From Rhabdornis inornatus (Eukaryota > Chordata > Aves > Passeriformes > Rhabdornithidae): a stretch of 64,000 bases of DNA. The position numbers were made by a program, and so were the translations under genes. Shown in pieces: positions 22,621 through 35,800 of the stretch. Position 1 is the stretch's first letter; the number at the start of each line of letters is the position of its first letter. The stretch covers positions 512,643 through 576,642 of the forward strand of contig VWZS01009726.1 of the NCBI GenBank assembly GCA_013397075.1. The letters are read 5' to 3'. The notes beneath the pieces are model-generated. The model made no database searches. It was not told where the DNA came from and worked only from the letters and a program-made list of their open reading frames with translations.

Positions 22621-23450
22621 CATAGAATCACAGAATGGCTGAGGTTTGAAGGAACCTCTGGAGATCATCTAATCCAACCCCTCTGCAAAAGCAGGTTCAG
22701 CTAGAGCAGGTTGCACAAGATCATGATCAGGAAGATTTTGAATATTTCCAGAAAAGGAGATGCCACAACTGGAATCTCTGGGCAGCCTGTTCCTGTGCTG
22801 TCTCCCTCAAAGTAAAGAAGCTCTTCCTCATATTCAGATGAAATTTCTCATGTTATAGTTTATGTTGTTGCCTCTTGTCCTGTCTCCAAGCATACCTGGA
22901 AAGTGTCTGACCCCATCCTCCTGACACACACATCTTTGCGATATTTGTAAGCATTGATAAGATCCCCCCTCATTCATCTCTTCTTCAGGCCAAGCAAACT
23001 GAGCTTTTTTAGCCTATCCTCATGAGAGCGATGCTCCAGTTCCCTAACCATCTGTGCCCCTCCACTGGACCCTCTCCAAAAGTTCCTTGTCTTTGTTGAG
23101 CCAGGGAGCCTGGAATTGGACACAGCACTCCAGATACGGTCTCACCAGGGCAGAGCAGAAGAACCTCCTTCAGTGTTTTGTCCACACTATTCCCAAAGCG
23201 CCCCAAGATACCATTGGACTTCTTAGCCACAAGCCCCCCAAGATACCATTGGACTTCTTGACTCATGCTTAACGTGTCCATCGGGACTCCAGGTCCTTCT
23301 GGACAGAGCTGGATTTCAGCAGACTAACCCCTAACCTGTGCTGCTCCCTGAGCTGCAGCACCCCACACTTGCCTTTGTTAACATCATGAGGTTCCTCTCT
23401 GCCCAGCTCTCTAGCCTGTCCCGATCTCATTGAATGGCAGTATAGATACC
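22621..23450 (-). mobile_element. CR1 LINE, 0.8-kb 3' part
   Basis: Starts on the plus strand with CATAGAATCACAGAATGGCT, then 'gagatcatctaatccaaccc' and 'gcagcctgttcctgtgctgt', the complement of a CR1 3' end. It continues through 'ggacacagcactccagatac' to 'tgcccagctctctagcctgt'. The 3' tail is at 22621 and the 5' truncation near 23450. It is a different subfamily from the copies at 9.0 and 57.9 kb. It carries an internal 35-bp tandem duplication (23201-23262). Confidence 0.9.
23201..23262. repeat. 35-bp period tandem duplication within CR1
   Basis: The 24-mer starting CCCCAAGATACCATTGG occurs at 23201 and again at 23236, exactly. It is a duplication that arose after CR1 insertion, as other CR1s have one copy. 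Confidence 0.85.
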
Positions 23451-23847
23451 ATTCTGGAAATGTCATTTACCGAATGTAGGTGTTAATCTTGCTGATGCCC
23501 TGCTAGTTTATAGCATTGAGAGGCTTCCAGAGTAGAAAAGATCTGAATTTTTAGTGCTTTTTATTGAAGTTTAGAAACATATGGAACTCTCAATTTTTGA
23601 ATAATCTTAAAAAATATGCTCAGTTTACATCAGCTAAAGCATTTACCCAAGATCTTGGTAGCTGGGTAGGGGAGCTGTGTTAGCAGCACAGTCTCTGGAG
23701 GTATTTTTAGATTAAAGTAGTTTCCAGTAGGATACCCTTCCGAGGTGTTTATGGGAGTGGGGCTTGTCGAATGTCTTAGGTTAATGGCTTTGATGTTCCT
23801 GTCATTCTAATTCTGCCCCTAATAGGTGACTGCTCTGCCTTAGGCTG

Positions 23848-23891
23848 TTTCAGAATATTAGTCCGTAAAGTCATGGATTAATATTCTGAAA
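23848..23891. repeat. 17-bp inverted repeat / hairpin in intron 1
   Basis: Arms TTTCAGAATATTAGTCC (23848-23864) and GGATTAATATTCTGAAA (23875-23891) are complementary over all 17 positions, with one G-T pair (G-U in RNA). The loop is the 10-base GTAAAGTCAT. Pairing stops just outside the arms, so the stem is shorter than a typical miRNA precursor. It is not inside a recognised repeat. Confidence 0.85.
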
Positions 23892-26800
23892 TCTCTTCAT
23901 AGATTTAATGTTGCAACTGTGCAGTTTGTTGTGTTTGATTGTGAAGGACATCAAATTAAATGATTAATAGCAGAATACTAGGAAGGAAGTATAAACGAGC
24001 ACTAGCTGTTGTTATCTGTGTGGGTTGCTCATTTAAGAACTGACATTTCAGAAGCGGGACTCTAAGGCATTTTTCTCTATTGGTAGTTGTAGCTTGTATT
24101 GGTAGTTGCTTTATTTCCATTAAAGCACTCAACTCATCCAGTTGAACTAAATATTAAATGTAGAAAAGTCTTCAAGACTGCAGCATGTCTTATGTATGAT
24201 CAAACTAAAGAAGATGGTCTCAAAATTAAGGGTTGTGCAAGGGTGTGTGCACGCTTATGTTAGAGACAAGAAAATAGAAGGCAGAGAAAGAGCATCATTA
24301 TGTCCCAATTCATGCAACAAGTCTTGTCGCTTTTGTTGTGCCTGGGTGTGTGTTGATAACCACTTCCAGACAAAGAATGGGAGTGGGACTGGATTAAAAT
24401 CATATGTAAGGAATGAACAACAAATTTACGTGGACTTAATTAGAGTTAGAATTTTGCCCAGTCTTTTCTGATATGCCAAGTGAAGAAATCAGGGCAATGT
24501 CACATTTTAATTTTTCTCTAACCTGCTCCTGTTCATTGTGTGTAAGGCCTTGTTGGTGCTAGCTTTCTTCTGGCTGTCTAGAACTGCATTTTAATACACT
24601 GCTTAAACAAACTGCACGTATCCCTAGATCAACCATCTTGCCTGGGTTTATATTGGCTGTATGGCATCCTGAGAGGCTGGTACTGCTTCAGCTGAATCCA
24701 TTAAAAGAAAGTTCAGCATTTGCAACTTCTGAATTTCAAAGGAAGTGTAAGCGTAAAGAGTGATACAAAGTGTCCTGGACAGAGGAGTGATAGCTGTAGA
24801 TTTGTTAGAGTTGCAACATCAATGGTGCTCTAACTTCTGGGCTCATATGCTTAAATTTGTACAGTTCAGCACATGCTTGCCAGTGATTTGTGAGCAGATA
24901 GAGGGAATGCACTAGGTTACCCAAGGCGCTTGCTATCTCTGATGTCTGATTCTGTTTAGAGTGGGATTAACTGTATATAAATCACTCCCATTCTTGTGTA
25001 GTGCTTGGGCTTCTCAGTGCATTTTTCAGTGCGTTTTCATTAGTCAGTAATAGTAGATTAACCAAGCCAAGAATTATTTGTCTTTATAGGTAACACTGAG
25101 TTTATAAAATTCTGTTCCATTTGACTTTTCCTATGATAGGAGAGTGGGTTACTCAAAATGGAAAAACTGAGTTGTGCTGATAAAGAGTGGGGAAATGTTC
25201 GTGTAACTTTTGGTCACATCATACATGTTTCTCTGATTTGGCCTAAGAAATGGAAGAATATGCTCAGCTGGATGGAAATAGGAAGTAGTCTGGGGAGGTG
25301 GAGTGTTGGGTGGATTTCTTTTTTAGGACAGAGTGGGCTTGCTGCATTTATGTGAGAGCAGCCAAAGAGGCTGAGCAATGGCTAATGTCTCCAGTACTGT
25401 GACTTTGGCAATATTAAAGAGCAGCTTGGGTTGGAGCACATTTTTGGTGTTAGAGGGTGGGTCAGGGAAGCTCAGGGGTGTGAAGCATTTATGAAGTTGG
25501 ATACTGAAGGTGATCAGCAGAAGGGATGCATTAATTTTGATGCCTCTGGCTGCTTTGCAGTGCTGGCTGCTGCTAGGCTGTACTTCTGGGTCAGAGCTGG
25601 GCTTGTGGTTTAGAAAGTGATCATCCAGAGGGTAAATGATGGTGTGCTTTGGGGGAAGATGCTTCTGGGGCCCCTTATTTTCCCCATGAGAGTAGATGTA
25701 GTCACACAAAGGAGGTCGTGAATGTACAGCAGCAGGAGTACTCTTCCACACTCCAGACCCTTTTTTCATTTCCCCCACACCTCCATGTGTGTTGCCAGAT
25801 CTTGCCTAGAGTCTGTAAATCTTTCCTGTAACCTTTCAAGGTTATAAATGTTTTTTTGAAGTGTTTTTGGGAGGGGAAGGGGAAATTAGTTGAAACATTA
25901 GTCATGCTTTGCTGCAAAAGAGCTCTGTGTGAGATGGAGGCTTCTCAGGGTGTTCTGAAAGAGGTGTAAGATTTTTGACACTAAATTAATTTAATTCAGC
26001 ACTTATCAGTGAGGAGTGGCTCATTAGCATGAACACTGTGCATAATATACGGTTTTACTGTAAACTTCCAGTTTTGTTTAGGGAAACGAAGTCTTTTCCT
26101 TGTTGCATCACATGATTTTGGCCTCCTCAAGGAGTTAATTGTAACATTGTTTCAAAGGCCTCGCTCAGATTTTAATGCAATTTAATGAAAGGGAAAAAAA
26201 TGTCAGTATTGTTGTTTACTGTGGTTTGCACAAATCTCACTATAAATCAGCAGGGAAGATTATCCTAATCTGTTCCTTACATTTAGACTGAAAGATTGTA
26301 TTGTGTATTAAAGTACAGTTGTAATGAAATTATTGAGGCCAAAGATTACCACCACTTCAATGTCTCTTGTTTTAGCTAGATAGGTTTGCCACCTACCTAA
26401 AGATGTTTTTTGTGGCTTGTATTCCTCAGGGCTGTTTCTTGACATTAAGCTAAAGATGAGATAGAGGACTAGATATTTAATTTTGGAGTTAATGGTTAAA
26501 AGCATGTGATCAGCATTAGCTGTTGAGAATCCCTGGAGTTTAGCACTTACCTGCTCCTAACTTGCTGCAGCTATAAAGTGACAGTGCTCAGTATTTATTA
26601 CCACGTTCGTTCTGAAAGTGGAGAAATGCCACTATTAGTAAAAATTGCTTCTTGTTAATACCTGTGATTCATTGCAGAAATATTGTTTTGAAGTGTCTCG
26701 ATGCTCCCTGGTGTATTTCTAGTAGTCACTTCCTATCTTGTAAAGCAGGAGAGTAATTTTAATGGCACTTCCTTTATCCCCCCTCTGGCAAATGAGCAGT

Positions 26801-28062
26801 TGTCATAAAGCTCTGCCGAATCAGGATGCTGACCTCTTTTTGCATCAATTCCAATAATTACGCCCTCTGAGAGGGGACTTCCTCCTTTAAACAGTGACAA
26901 GAAAAGGCAGCCCTCACCACTTCATGCATTTTTAGCTCTACAGTTGAAGGATTGTGGGCATTATGATGCACAAACCATAATCTTACTGTTTGTGTTTCAG
27001 CTACACCGTATGGAAAAAACACAGATGTGAAAAACGCAGTAAGCTTGGGAATGCTGTTTTTGTGTGCTTGAGCATGCTTTTTTAATTATGCTGAGGATTT
27101 GAGTTTCACATTCTGTGTATAAAATGGGCTTCTTCCTTTCTTACAAGAGGGAGAGTAATGTATTAGGAGTGCTTGCAAAACTTATTAATTAGACTCTCCT
27201 GCAGGTTCCTCAGAGAAGAGGGTCGAGCTTTGCAGCTGCTCCGTGTACCTACAAAGAGTTTTCATCTCTCCCACAGCCCTGTAGTTGAGCACTTTTTCTT
27301 CCTTGGGAGCTATAATAAATCTTTTGTCCATAGGAGCCAAAAATGCTGAGGGAGTGGGAAGGGGGAAGACAGCCTACAGTAGACAATTCTTTGGCAATCT
27401 GTATGTGAGAAAAGATTTCTTGTTTTTAATTCCCTGTGCACAGGATTTATTTATACTTCATTAACTGTTCCAATTAAAGAGTTTACTTTTTTAGTCGAAG
27501 TGTATTTAAGTTATAATATACAAAGTCCTGTTAAGTTTTGGTTTTGTAGGATATTGTATGTTTCACAACTTTAAAGTTTCTATACATTGGCTTTTTTTTC
27601 ATAAAAGTTTGGGGGTTGTTTGGTTTGGTTTGATTTGGGGTTTTTTTTGCTGATGTGATATGCAAAGAAAGCCAGACGAGTAATGATATTTGTCTTGTCT
27701 GTACGCTGGCATTTGCAGTTCTCGTCATTCTTGATGTTACTAGAGGACAATTTAGGAGATTATTGGGCTCTTGCGGAGGTTCAGGCTCCTTTCCAGTACA
27801 GGTTATGGCAGCTGTTGTGCAATTTAAACACTTTCTCAGAAATTTGGGTAGGTGTAGCAGAAACAAAGTGGTATACTTCTCTCATAGTGATCTGAAATAA
27901 TTCCTTCTTTTTGATTGTTCAGTTCTTACTTTTTAACATTTAAAAATTTTTTTTTTTGCTGTTTTACAAATATTCCGTTCCACCCAGGAAAAGGCTAAGA
28001 AATTTTCACCTAGGTCAGGGAGTGAAAAGGTTATACAAAATGTATTTTCCTTTTTTTTTTTT

Positions 28063-28083
28063 NNNNNNNNNNNNNNNNNNNNN
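28063..28083. other. 21-N assembly gap in a T homopolymer
   Basis: Ns follow a run of 12 T bases and are followed by TTTGCC. The gap is a homopolymer dropout in intron 1. Confidence 0.9.
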
Positions 28084-29845
28084 TTTGCCTGATGAAGAAT
28101 TGAATGAAATGCCACAAACCCATTCTCCTTGTGATTAAATTCAAGAATTTTGAATGAAACCACTTGTTCATATACCTGGATGCAGTCAGGGATCTGACAT
28201 GGCTTGGAAATGACTGCTTAATTAGACCTAGAGTAATTTAATTAAATTTAACAATTTTTTCATAGCTTCATAGCTTACAGAATTACCTCATCTAGATTAC
28301 CTGCTGGTATGTACTGGAGAGGTATAGCCTGTGGGAAATATGTTTGTGTGTATGGGATTTTTTTTTTCTTTTTTTTAAGACATGTACTTGAGTTTGTCTT
28401 AAATGGCTGTCAGATAAATATGGGGTTGAACTAAATAACATGTTTACTTAGCAGTGATTGCTATTCCTGAGTGGTAGTTAGGGTTGTATTTTGTGGAAGC
28501 ACTCATATACGTATATATTCTACACTAACAAGCTGCGTAGTTGCGTTTTTGAACCTCATAATACAGGAATTATGTAGAACATAGCAACTAGGCTTTAATA
28601 ATGAGATGTACTTTTATGAAGCAACTGAATCTCTCTTTGGTTATCAGATGGTAATCTGAAGAGTGAAGAGAAACATAGTGACCCTGCATGACCTATTTGA
28701 ATTTATGCTTCAGTCCCTATTTCAGTAATTCATTTATCTGGCTAGACTTGTAAAACTTCTATTTTTTTTTCTAGGGTGGAGAGAGGAAGTTTATACAGCT
28801 GAACATCCTTAACTTTAAACTGTTCCTTCAGAAAGAATTTGTATAGCAGCTAAAACTTGTAGATGAAAGCAACTATTTCAGTAAGCATACTGTAAAACTA
28901 GAAATGTGGAACATTTTTACCTAGGTGTATTTGCGAATCCAGATGTTGCTCTCTCATTAAGATTTTCTGCTGTGCTATAGGAAAAAGCACATTGCCATGC
29001 TACTATAGTGTGCTGTTCACCATTGTGTTGGATTGGCAAGGTGTGGTATCATTGAAGCTTTCTGTAGAAAACGTTGCTCTAGACACTCACTCTTCTCTGT
29101 GAGAGTTTGCAGCTTGTCTGTTAGGTTAGTTTTAGGTGTTTGTTCAACTGCTGCTTTCCTTCATGTGAAAGGGAGGAAGGGGGAACAGGACTGTGACAGT
29201 GCACTGCCAAGTTACAAGCAGCTATGGATCTTAAAAACCCACATTCAGTTCCTTATGGGGAAGAATCCAAAACAATTCTGCTGTTGAGCTGTCCCAGTGT
29301 GTGAGCTGCATGGCTGAAGTACAATTTAGAGTTTGATTAGGGGTTAGATTTGTGCGTAGAATAATGGTAGTACTTCTGCTATCCAGTGCAGACCCGTGGT
29401 GATAGGATGGCGGAGTTTTAATGAATGACTGCATGCTTAATTATGATTTTGCCACTTTACAAATGGCTGTCCTGATGATAATATTAAAATAGGCAGTGGT
29501 CAGAGGAATCTGCTCATGTATGAATGTGTTGGTGATCTAAATATGTGGAGATGTAGTTAGTGTAACATGATACACAGCTTAGTTTTTGGTAAACATTTGT
29601 TCTGTTGTTCAGTGGTCAGATTTAGGCTTACTTCTAAGTTTAGAGAAACAGAAAGTTTCCCTTAAGTGGCTGTTAATAATTTTTTAGAGCTTGAGGGCTA
29701 AATCCTCAAAGAGTGATAGGGGTATGCAAATTCAATTGTGACTTGCCTGCCAGTGAACTGAGTGGTATCAAGTTGGAATCTTTCTTTCTTTTTTGTTTAG
29801 ATATTGAAGAAGAATAAAAAGCTCCTCAAAAGTTTGGAAGGTTGA

Positions 29846-29851
29846 ATGTGA
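29846..29851 (+). promoter_or_regulatory. Start-stop uORF (ATGTGA) before the RAI14 start
   Basis: ATG followed at once by TGA lies in the 5' UTR part of the exon, with five bases (TCAGC) between the TGA and the main ATG at 29857. Minimal AUG-stop uORFs are known to stall ribosomes or lower initiation at the main start in other genes. A role here is inference. Its context (TTGA before ATG, T at -3) is weak. Confidence 0.6.
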
Positions 29852-29856
29852 TCAGC

Positions 29857-29892
29857 ATGAAGAGCTTAAAAGCAAAGTTCAGGAAGAGTGAC
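29857..29892 (+). CDS. RAI14: RAI14 (ankycorbin), first coding exon, codons 1-12
   Basis: The twelve codons read MKSLKAKFRKSD, identical to the N-terminus of vertebrate RAI14 as I remember it. The paralogue UACA begins MKSL but then differs, so UACA is unlikely. RAI14 is a roughly 980-residue cytoskeletal protein with N-terminal ankyrin repeats and a long coiled coil. It is associated with actin bundles, stress fibres, cell junctions and Sertoli-cell ectoplasmic specialisations. This exon gives only the short basic leader before the ankyrin repeats; with three Lys, one Arg and interspersed Leu/Phe it could form a membrane-binding amphipathic helix (inference). The start context AGC-ATG-A has A at -3, which is adequate. 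The donor at 29893 is consensus. The next exon (ankyrin repeat 1) was looked for down to 64000 and not found, so the gene continues outside the window. Confidence 0.85.
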
Positions 29893-32800
29893 GTAAGTAC
29901 TTCTGCTCAGTTTGACTGCTGGTTTTCATGCTGGAAACAAGTTCTTCACTCCCACCTTGATAAGGCTGTAGGTTAATGAATTACAGAGAAGAAAGCACAA
30001 AGGCAACAGCTGAGTACAGTATGGAGTAAGCTGTTTCTATTTGCAGAGCCATTATCTGTTATGCAAATTAATGATTTTTTACTACCTTGGTCCCATAGCT
30101 GAATCATACACGTGTGTGTGGTCTGCAGAACTTCTGTTACGTTGTGCTGATGCCCAGATTGGAACTTTGTTCCAGGTTTAGGAATAAGCCTTGTAAGGAC
30201 TTTACTACCCAATCATATTTCTGTCTAAGCCTAATACCGTTCTTATCAGTGTGGTATTTGAGCACTTAACGTAATGTCTCCCCAGTCTGTGGCAGGGTTT
30301 CTTTGTCAGCAAGAATACAGGAACCAGCTGAGCAATTAGGGCAGCTGTGATTTATCAGTTCTAGTGTCACAGGAGGGGTGGATATGAGGCTTGAGCAGTG
30401 GGGAAGGAAGACATAAATGTGGAGGTTCTCAGGAGAATCTCCAGAACAGCATTAAGAGAGACATTAATCTGCACATAATCTTGCTTGTTGTAGAAGTATT
30501 GATGGAGACCCAAACTTTGACATGTATAGTAATCAATATTTCCTTTGGAGCAGTGGAACTGCTGTAGTCTACTACTTGTACTTCTGTTCCTACTACTACT
30601 CATTCCAGGTTTTTGTGTTGCTGTTAAGAAGTCTGTGAAATAGGTGTGTTTGTGTTTAGTTGACTTTCCAGATATTGTAAGAATTTGTAGCAAATCTTCA
30701 TGGTCTGTGAAGAATGTAGTGTTTCATTCTTCAGCCTAAATTTTTGTGCCATTTTGAGGGAAATGACGTATTGTTTGTCATCTCCAGGTTGGTGTGGAGT
30801 CCTGGGGCAGATGTTGGATGAAGATGCTTAGGTTTGAAAATGGAGTGTCTTTAAGTTTTGATGTTCATGAGTAGAGTTACACAGTGTGCTCAGTGGGTGT
30901 TTTGATAGAAAGATCGTCTCACGGCACATTAGAGTAATGTGTCTTTAGTCAGCCTGTAGTGCACATCAGCAGCAGCAGACGGTAGAGTCACTGTTGTGGT
31001 GTAACCTGCAGATGTGCTGGCTGCTGCTCAGAAAGTCTTTTGGGCTGTGGGTTAGTATTTAGTTAGCATTTGGTGCAGCTGCTGAATTGGCGTCCTTGCA
31101 GCACTGGTGGATGCTTTGCTCTTTCGGTTTAGCAAAAGGAATTTTTTAAAAGACTGCCTCTATAAACAAGCTAACTAAGTAAACCAACCTCTGCTTTCTA
31201 GAATATCTAGAATATTTCAGAAATATTCTAATTTTGGGTGCAGAGGGAAACACTTTTCACTATTTGAGCAGTATTTGGTTTTACTGGTCACCATACTGAA
31301 TCAGGCAGGGGGACAGTGTCTTATGCCACTTCATAACTAATAAAAATAACATCACGGGTCTCTGGTGTCCCATCTCACTGAACTTGCCTTTCAGTTTAGA
31401 ACTGCTAAAGTTCCGTGGTCAAACGTTGTTGCTCCTGTTGCAACAAGCAGCAGCAATTGCTATTTTGAGTTCACCCACAGCACTAAAACTTTTAATAGGC
31501 ATCTGCTTGGGTAATGGGATCGGTCCATTGGCTAATACATGAACACACTTGGAAGTTAGGTGTGCCCATGTGTTAGGATGACTTCATTCACACTTTTATC
31601 CTGCTTGGCTGGGCTGCTGCTCTAGAGCAAAGGCTAAGTGACATGTGTGATGAAACCAGACCTTGCTGTAGTAGTTCAGCCACTGTCATAAATCGCACTG
31701 GTTCTCTTATTCCTTACTTATCTAACCCTGATAACTTGTGTGCGCCTCTCCCCAAAATCAAGGGCAGTCTGAACGTAATTGTTGTTTTGATACTAGTGCT
31801 GTCTACTGGCTGGAGACAAGATTGACCACAAAGGATTTTTCAGTTACCTAAAATTTAGATATGCAGCTCTAAGAGCACAGCAATCTAAATCCATGACAGT
31901 CTGGTTTCCTCTGTTTTGAAGCCAAGCCTTAAGGGCATAATTCAAGGCAACCAACAGGAGCTGTCCTATATTTTGTGCAAGATAAGCAAGGAAAATTATC
32001 CTTCTCTGCAGTTTCCAGAAGCTGCTCTTAATTACAGTTTTTGAGGAGGACAGAAAGGATGTCTTTTTAATGGGAATTAGTTGGTTGTATTTATAGCTCA
32101 ATTCGTAAGATGTGGTAACTGGTCTTGGATTGGAGATGAAGGTGAAGTCAGAAGCAATAGACTGAGTATTTTTCTCATTCCTCCCTAAAAGAAATTTTTA
32201 ATGTGTTGTATTTTAGAACTGAAGATGTCTTGGGGTAAGAAAGAGTACCCTTGTCTGTAACCTCATTGTTAGCATTGAAAAATAAGGAGTGGGAAGAATA
32301 GGAGGTAAGTCTTCAAGGACGTGCATGAGAAACAGGAATTACAAACACTTTTCCAGCAGTAGGGCTGATAACATAAAACTCTGTGCTGGAATGAGGACCA
32401 TGAAGGAAATTTCACTGATGTATTGAAGCTCTCTAGGCTTTCCTGCAGTCGCTGAATTGAAAATGAGTATAACTGCTGATATTCAAGTGTATTTCTTGGT
32501 GTCCCTGCCAGAGGACATTGTTTTTGTGTTCAAATTACACCAGTCTTGATGCTTGTGAAAGAGATGGCTCTGCTCCCTTTTTTTTCACATCTGCTCTTCT
32601 CGTTTTGAGGGTATCTGACCCTGCAGTGAGCCAGGTCAAGGACAAGAAGTGATGGAAAAATACTTTGTGGGGTGAGTGTCAGATGGGTAATTCTCTCCTC
32701 TGTGTTATTGTAGGGTCAGCCCTAGGAGAAATGGTGGAAGTAGGAGGAACAGCAGGAACTCCATTTCTCCAGTTGCTGCTTGGTTTCTTTCCATTGTCAG

Positions 32801-35800
32801 ATCACACCCTGAGAATATTGGCACAAAAAGCACAAGGGTGGGCATGCTAGCAAAGGAGTTGCAGGAACACGCAAGTAAATAAGGCTGCTAATTTAAATAT
32901 TTAGCAGGATTGATATAGTCCACAGTGTGACTCTTTGATAGAAGAGAGATTCCTCACTTCATGCTTTTGCTGTATCCCTGATTTAATGTGTGTGGAGCCA
33001 GCCCCATTAACTGGAGAATCCTTTGTCCTTGACACACTTAATCACTGTGAAATCCTTCCTGGGGGTGACTGTTGCCATGTGAACACGTGTATTTGGAGAG
33101 AAGGAATGAGATTTATCGCTCTGTCACAAATGACTATTGTCAAAGCATGATATGTAGTCACAGGAGGATGCTTGTAAACTGGGAATCTGTGAGCAGGGTG
33201 CCTGGGTGGGAGCAAATGCCAAGACTGGAAGCTAAGCAGTGGATGTGCACACTTAAAGAATGTGTAGACAACAGAAACTGCAATCATGTCTTGACAAAGC
33301 AACAAGTCTCTTCTGTCTGAGAAGCTGTATTTTCTCTACTCTCATCTCTTGCTTCTCATTATCAAACTTAAAACCTACCATTAAACACATAAAAGCTGAC
33401 CACCTAAAAAATGATGTTTTTAATTGTTGCTAGAGGCTCTCACATGTAATACTTGAAATTGCTGTAGTAATGGCAGGAGCTATCACTTCAGAGCTGAATT
33501 TGTTTATACGCAGTCCATAGTTTATTCACACAAGGGAGAATGAATGTCTCTACCTAGTAAGACTGAAGTTCTTCATGGTTTATGCTTAGAAAAGCAGATT
33601 TTGAAAAATTACAATTAAAAATATAGCTCCTGATATCTTATTAGGCCTCTAATATTTGAGATTGGAGTGCTTGCTGGAGTAACGAGTCAGTTTGTGGCCT
33701 GACTTCAAAAGCATCTAGAATCTTAAACAGTGACAAAGTAGATTTTCAAATCTTCAAATCCTGTGAAGATTAGGCCTGTCTAAACATGTTTTGCCTGTTT
33801 CTTAAATATGACAAAATGCTCGTCCACATTTTCAGGCACCTACACATACTTAAGTATCTAGCTGTTTGATACTAGGATGATGTAAGTGCCTAAGTGGTTT
33901 GTTCAAGTAGATTGGCTTTAAATCACGTTCTTGGTTACTCTAGAAAAAGAATATTGTGATGGTTTAGATTGTTTTCACTGTCTTAAGTCTATAGGCAAAA
34001 ACTGAAAAGTTTTAGGACCCTTTTCTGTAGGTATTGAAGATCATCTGAAAAACATGTACTGCGATTTGACAGAGACCAGTTTTCTTCTAATTGCTATTAC
34101 GTTGAATGGACAAGAAGATTAGAATTGGGATTTGTTTCCAAATATCCTCAATACTGAATAATTAAAATAATAGAGTGTCTTTTAAAATTGAAAATTGACC
34201 GTGCAGTTCAGCAGAAAAGGTACCTATTGTCAGAAGCAGAGACAGGCTGGGATTCCTGAATGCTACTTACCAGCTTTAACTTCTGGTATTTCTGGAAATG
34301 CCTATTTGTTATTCTATCACGTGGGTGTTGAGAAGTTTGGAGTTCTAATGAAAATTTCTGCTTTTTGGCCTTTGCTGTAGTCATTGTTCCATAAATCTCG
34401 AAATGGTGAGGCAGTTAGGTATGTTGTAGTGTAAAATCTCAGTCTTAATCTAGACATTATGCTAATTCAGGCTTGGCATTTCTTTTTAATGCCGAATGTT
34501 TGAAGTAGTGGTTTTACATTTAGCAGTTTTTAAAGTCTGAAAAATTAAGCCACTTGAGGGTTTGGAATGGAAAGATTGTTGGGATACGTTCAATTAAAAT
34601 CTGTGTTCTTTTGTGTTCTGGGCTAAATGTGTGGGAGAACAAAACGTGGGTGGGGCAACTTGAATAATAAAGCAGCCTCCTGCAAATAGCCCTTAAATTG
34701 CTCTGTCCACTGAAAGCTACAATTAACCTAAAAAGGAGCATGAGATTGAAATTTGCAGTATCTGCTTTGCACATAGACACTTCTTTCCAGGGCAATTGTG
34801 ACAAAAACCTACCACGTACAAAGTTCTCTCTGGCAAAAAAAGTGAAATGGCAGTGTTGTTTGGCCATTGTACACAATTATTTAGAAAATGAACTACTGAA
34901 GCTGGCTTTTATTTCAGTATCCTGCTTTTATTGTGTGTTGTATTGAATCAGCGTGAAACACATCATCATGACTGTAGCTTTTCCTCAGTTTACTGTGTTC
35001 TTCAGTAGTAATCTTTGATTCCACTGTACAGTGTGTGATGGAATGCTTGGTCTCTGGAGCATACAGGTTGCCCTCAACCAGTTCTTCTTGGGAATGGAAA
35101 ATTGAACTTTCTTTCCCTCTTGCAACAGTTGCTGTGGTTCCTGATTGTCCTTCCCTCTGTTAGGAGTCAAGGGTTTTACCTTCCCCTCCATGTTCTGCTA
35201 TTTGGCTTCATGCCCCTGTTCTGGACAGCATAAGGCTCTGCTCTACTCAGCTTGCTCTGCTGTGTCCAGGAGAGAAATTAAACATGTTCTGAGTATATTA
35301 GAGCAAGACCTGCTGGTGGTTCCAGTCAGTTCAGAGTGAACCTCTTGCCATCAGGTAGTGTATTTTCTTTATTATTGACAATAGGAATGTCCTCAGAGTA
35401 CATATAAAATTATTTTATTCAGGTGAACTGTAATTCTGGTGTGCAGGAGCCCTCTGTGAGGGGGCTAATATCAGCCCAGAAGTTATGTAGCACCTCTTTT
35501 AATGGTGAAAAGAAAATGTATTGGAGAAGACAAGCAAAGACTGACAAGTAAGGGTATGGGAAAGCAGAAGGGAAGCAAGATGGTTTGAAAGGGAGAAGAA
35601 AGAAGGGACAGTTGAAGGGTCAGAGTTACTATTTTGGTAACTGTTCTGTGAGAAGAAGCAACTGGACTGCTGTGGGTTGCCTGTTGATCATCTGTCTCTG
35701 GATGGGAAAGTACGAAAAGTGTTTAAGGCTAAATAACTTTCAGATATTCTGTAAACAACCTGCAGCATCTCCAAACGTTTAAGACAGAAAGGAGAGGGAA

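Larger units (their letters stand above)
18677..29800 (+). other. RAI14: Probable intron 1 of RAI14
   Basis: Spans from the candidate donor GTGAGG (18677) to the acceptor TTTGTTTAG (29800). It contains the hexanucleotide repeat, the mis-assembled duplicates, the 3' part of the CpG island, a CR1 copy (22621-23450), the hairpin at 23848-23891 and a 21-N gap (28063-28083). Elsewhere (20.1-22.6 kb and 23.5-29.8 kb) I see ordinary T-rich intronic DNA without recognisable exons. Confidence 0.55.
29801..29892 (+). other. RAI14: RAI14 exon 2 (start-codon exon)
   Basis: A polypyrimidine tract (TTTCTTTCTTTTTTGTTTAG, 29781-29800) is followed by a 92-bp exon and the strong donor GAC|GTAAGT at 29892/29893. 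The exon holds 56 bases of 5' UTR and 36 coding bases. An in-frame TAA at 29815-29817 with no in-frame ATG before 29857 fixes the start codon if the exon begins at 29801. The exon ends in phase 0. Confidence 0.88.

Noticed and set aside
25323..25778. 151-codon minus-strand frame in intron 1
   Set aside because: No recognisable domain, no splice sites, ordinary intronic composition.
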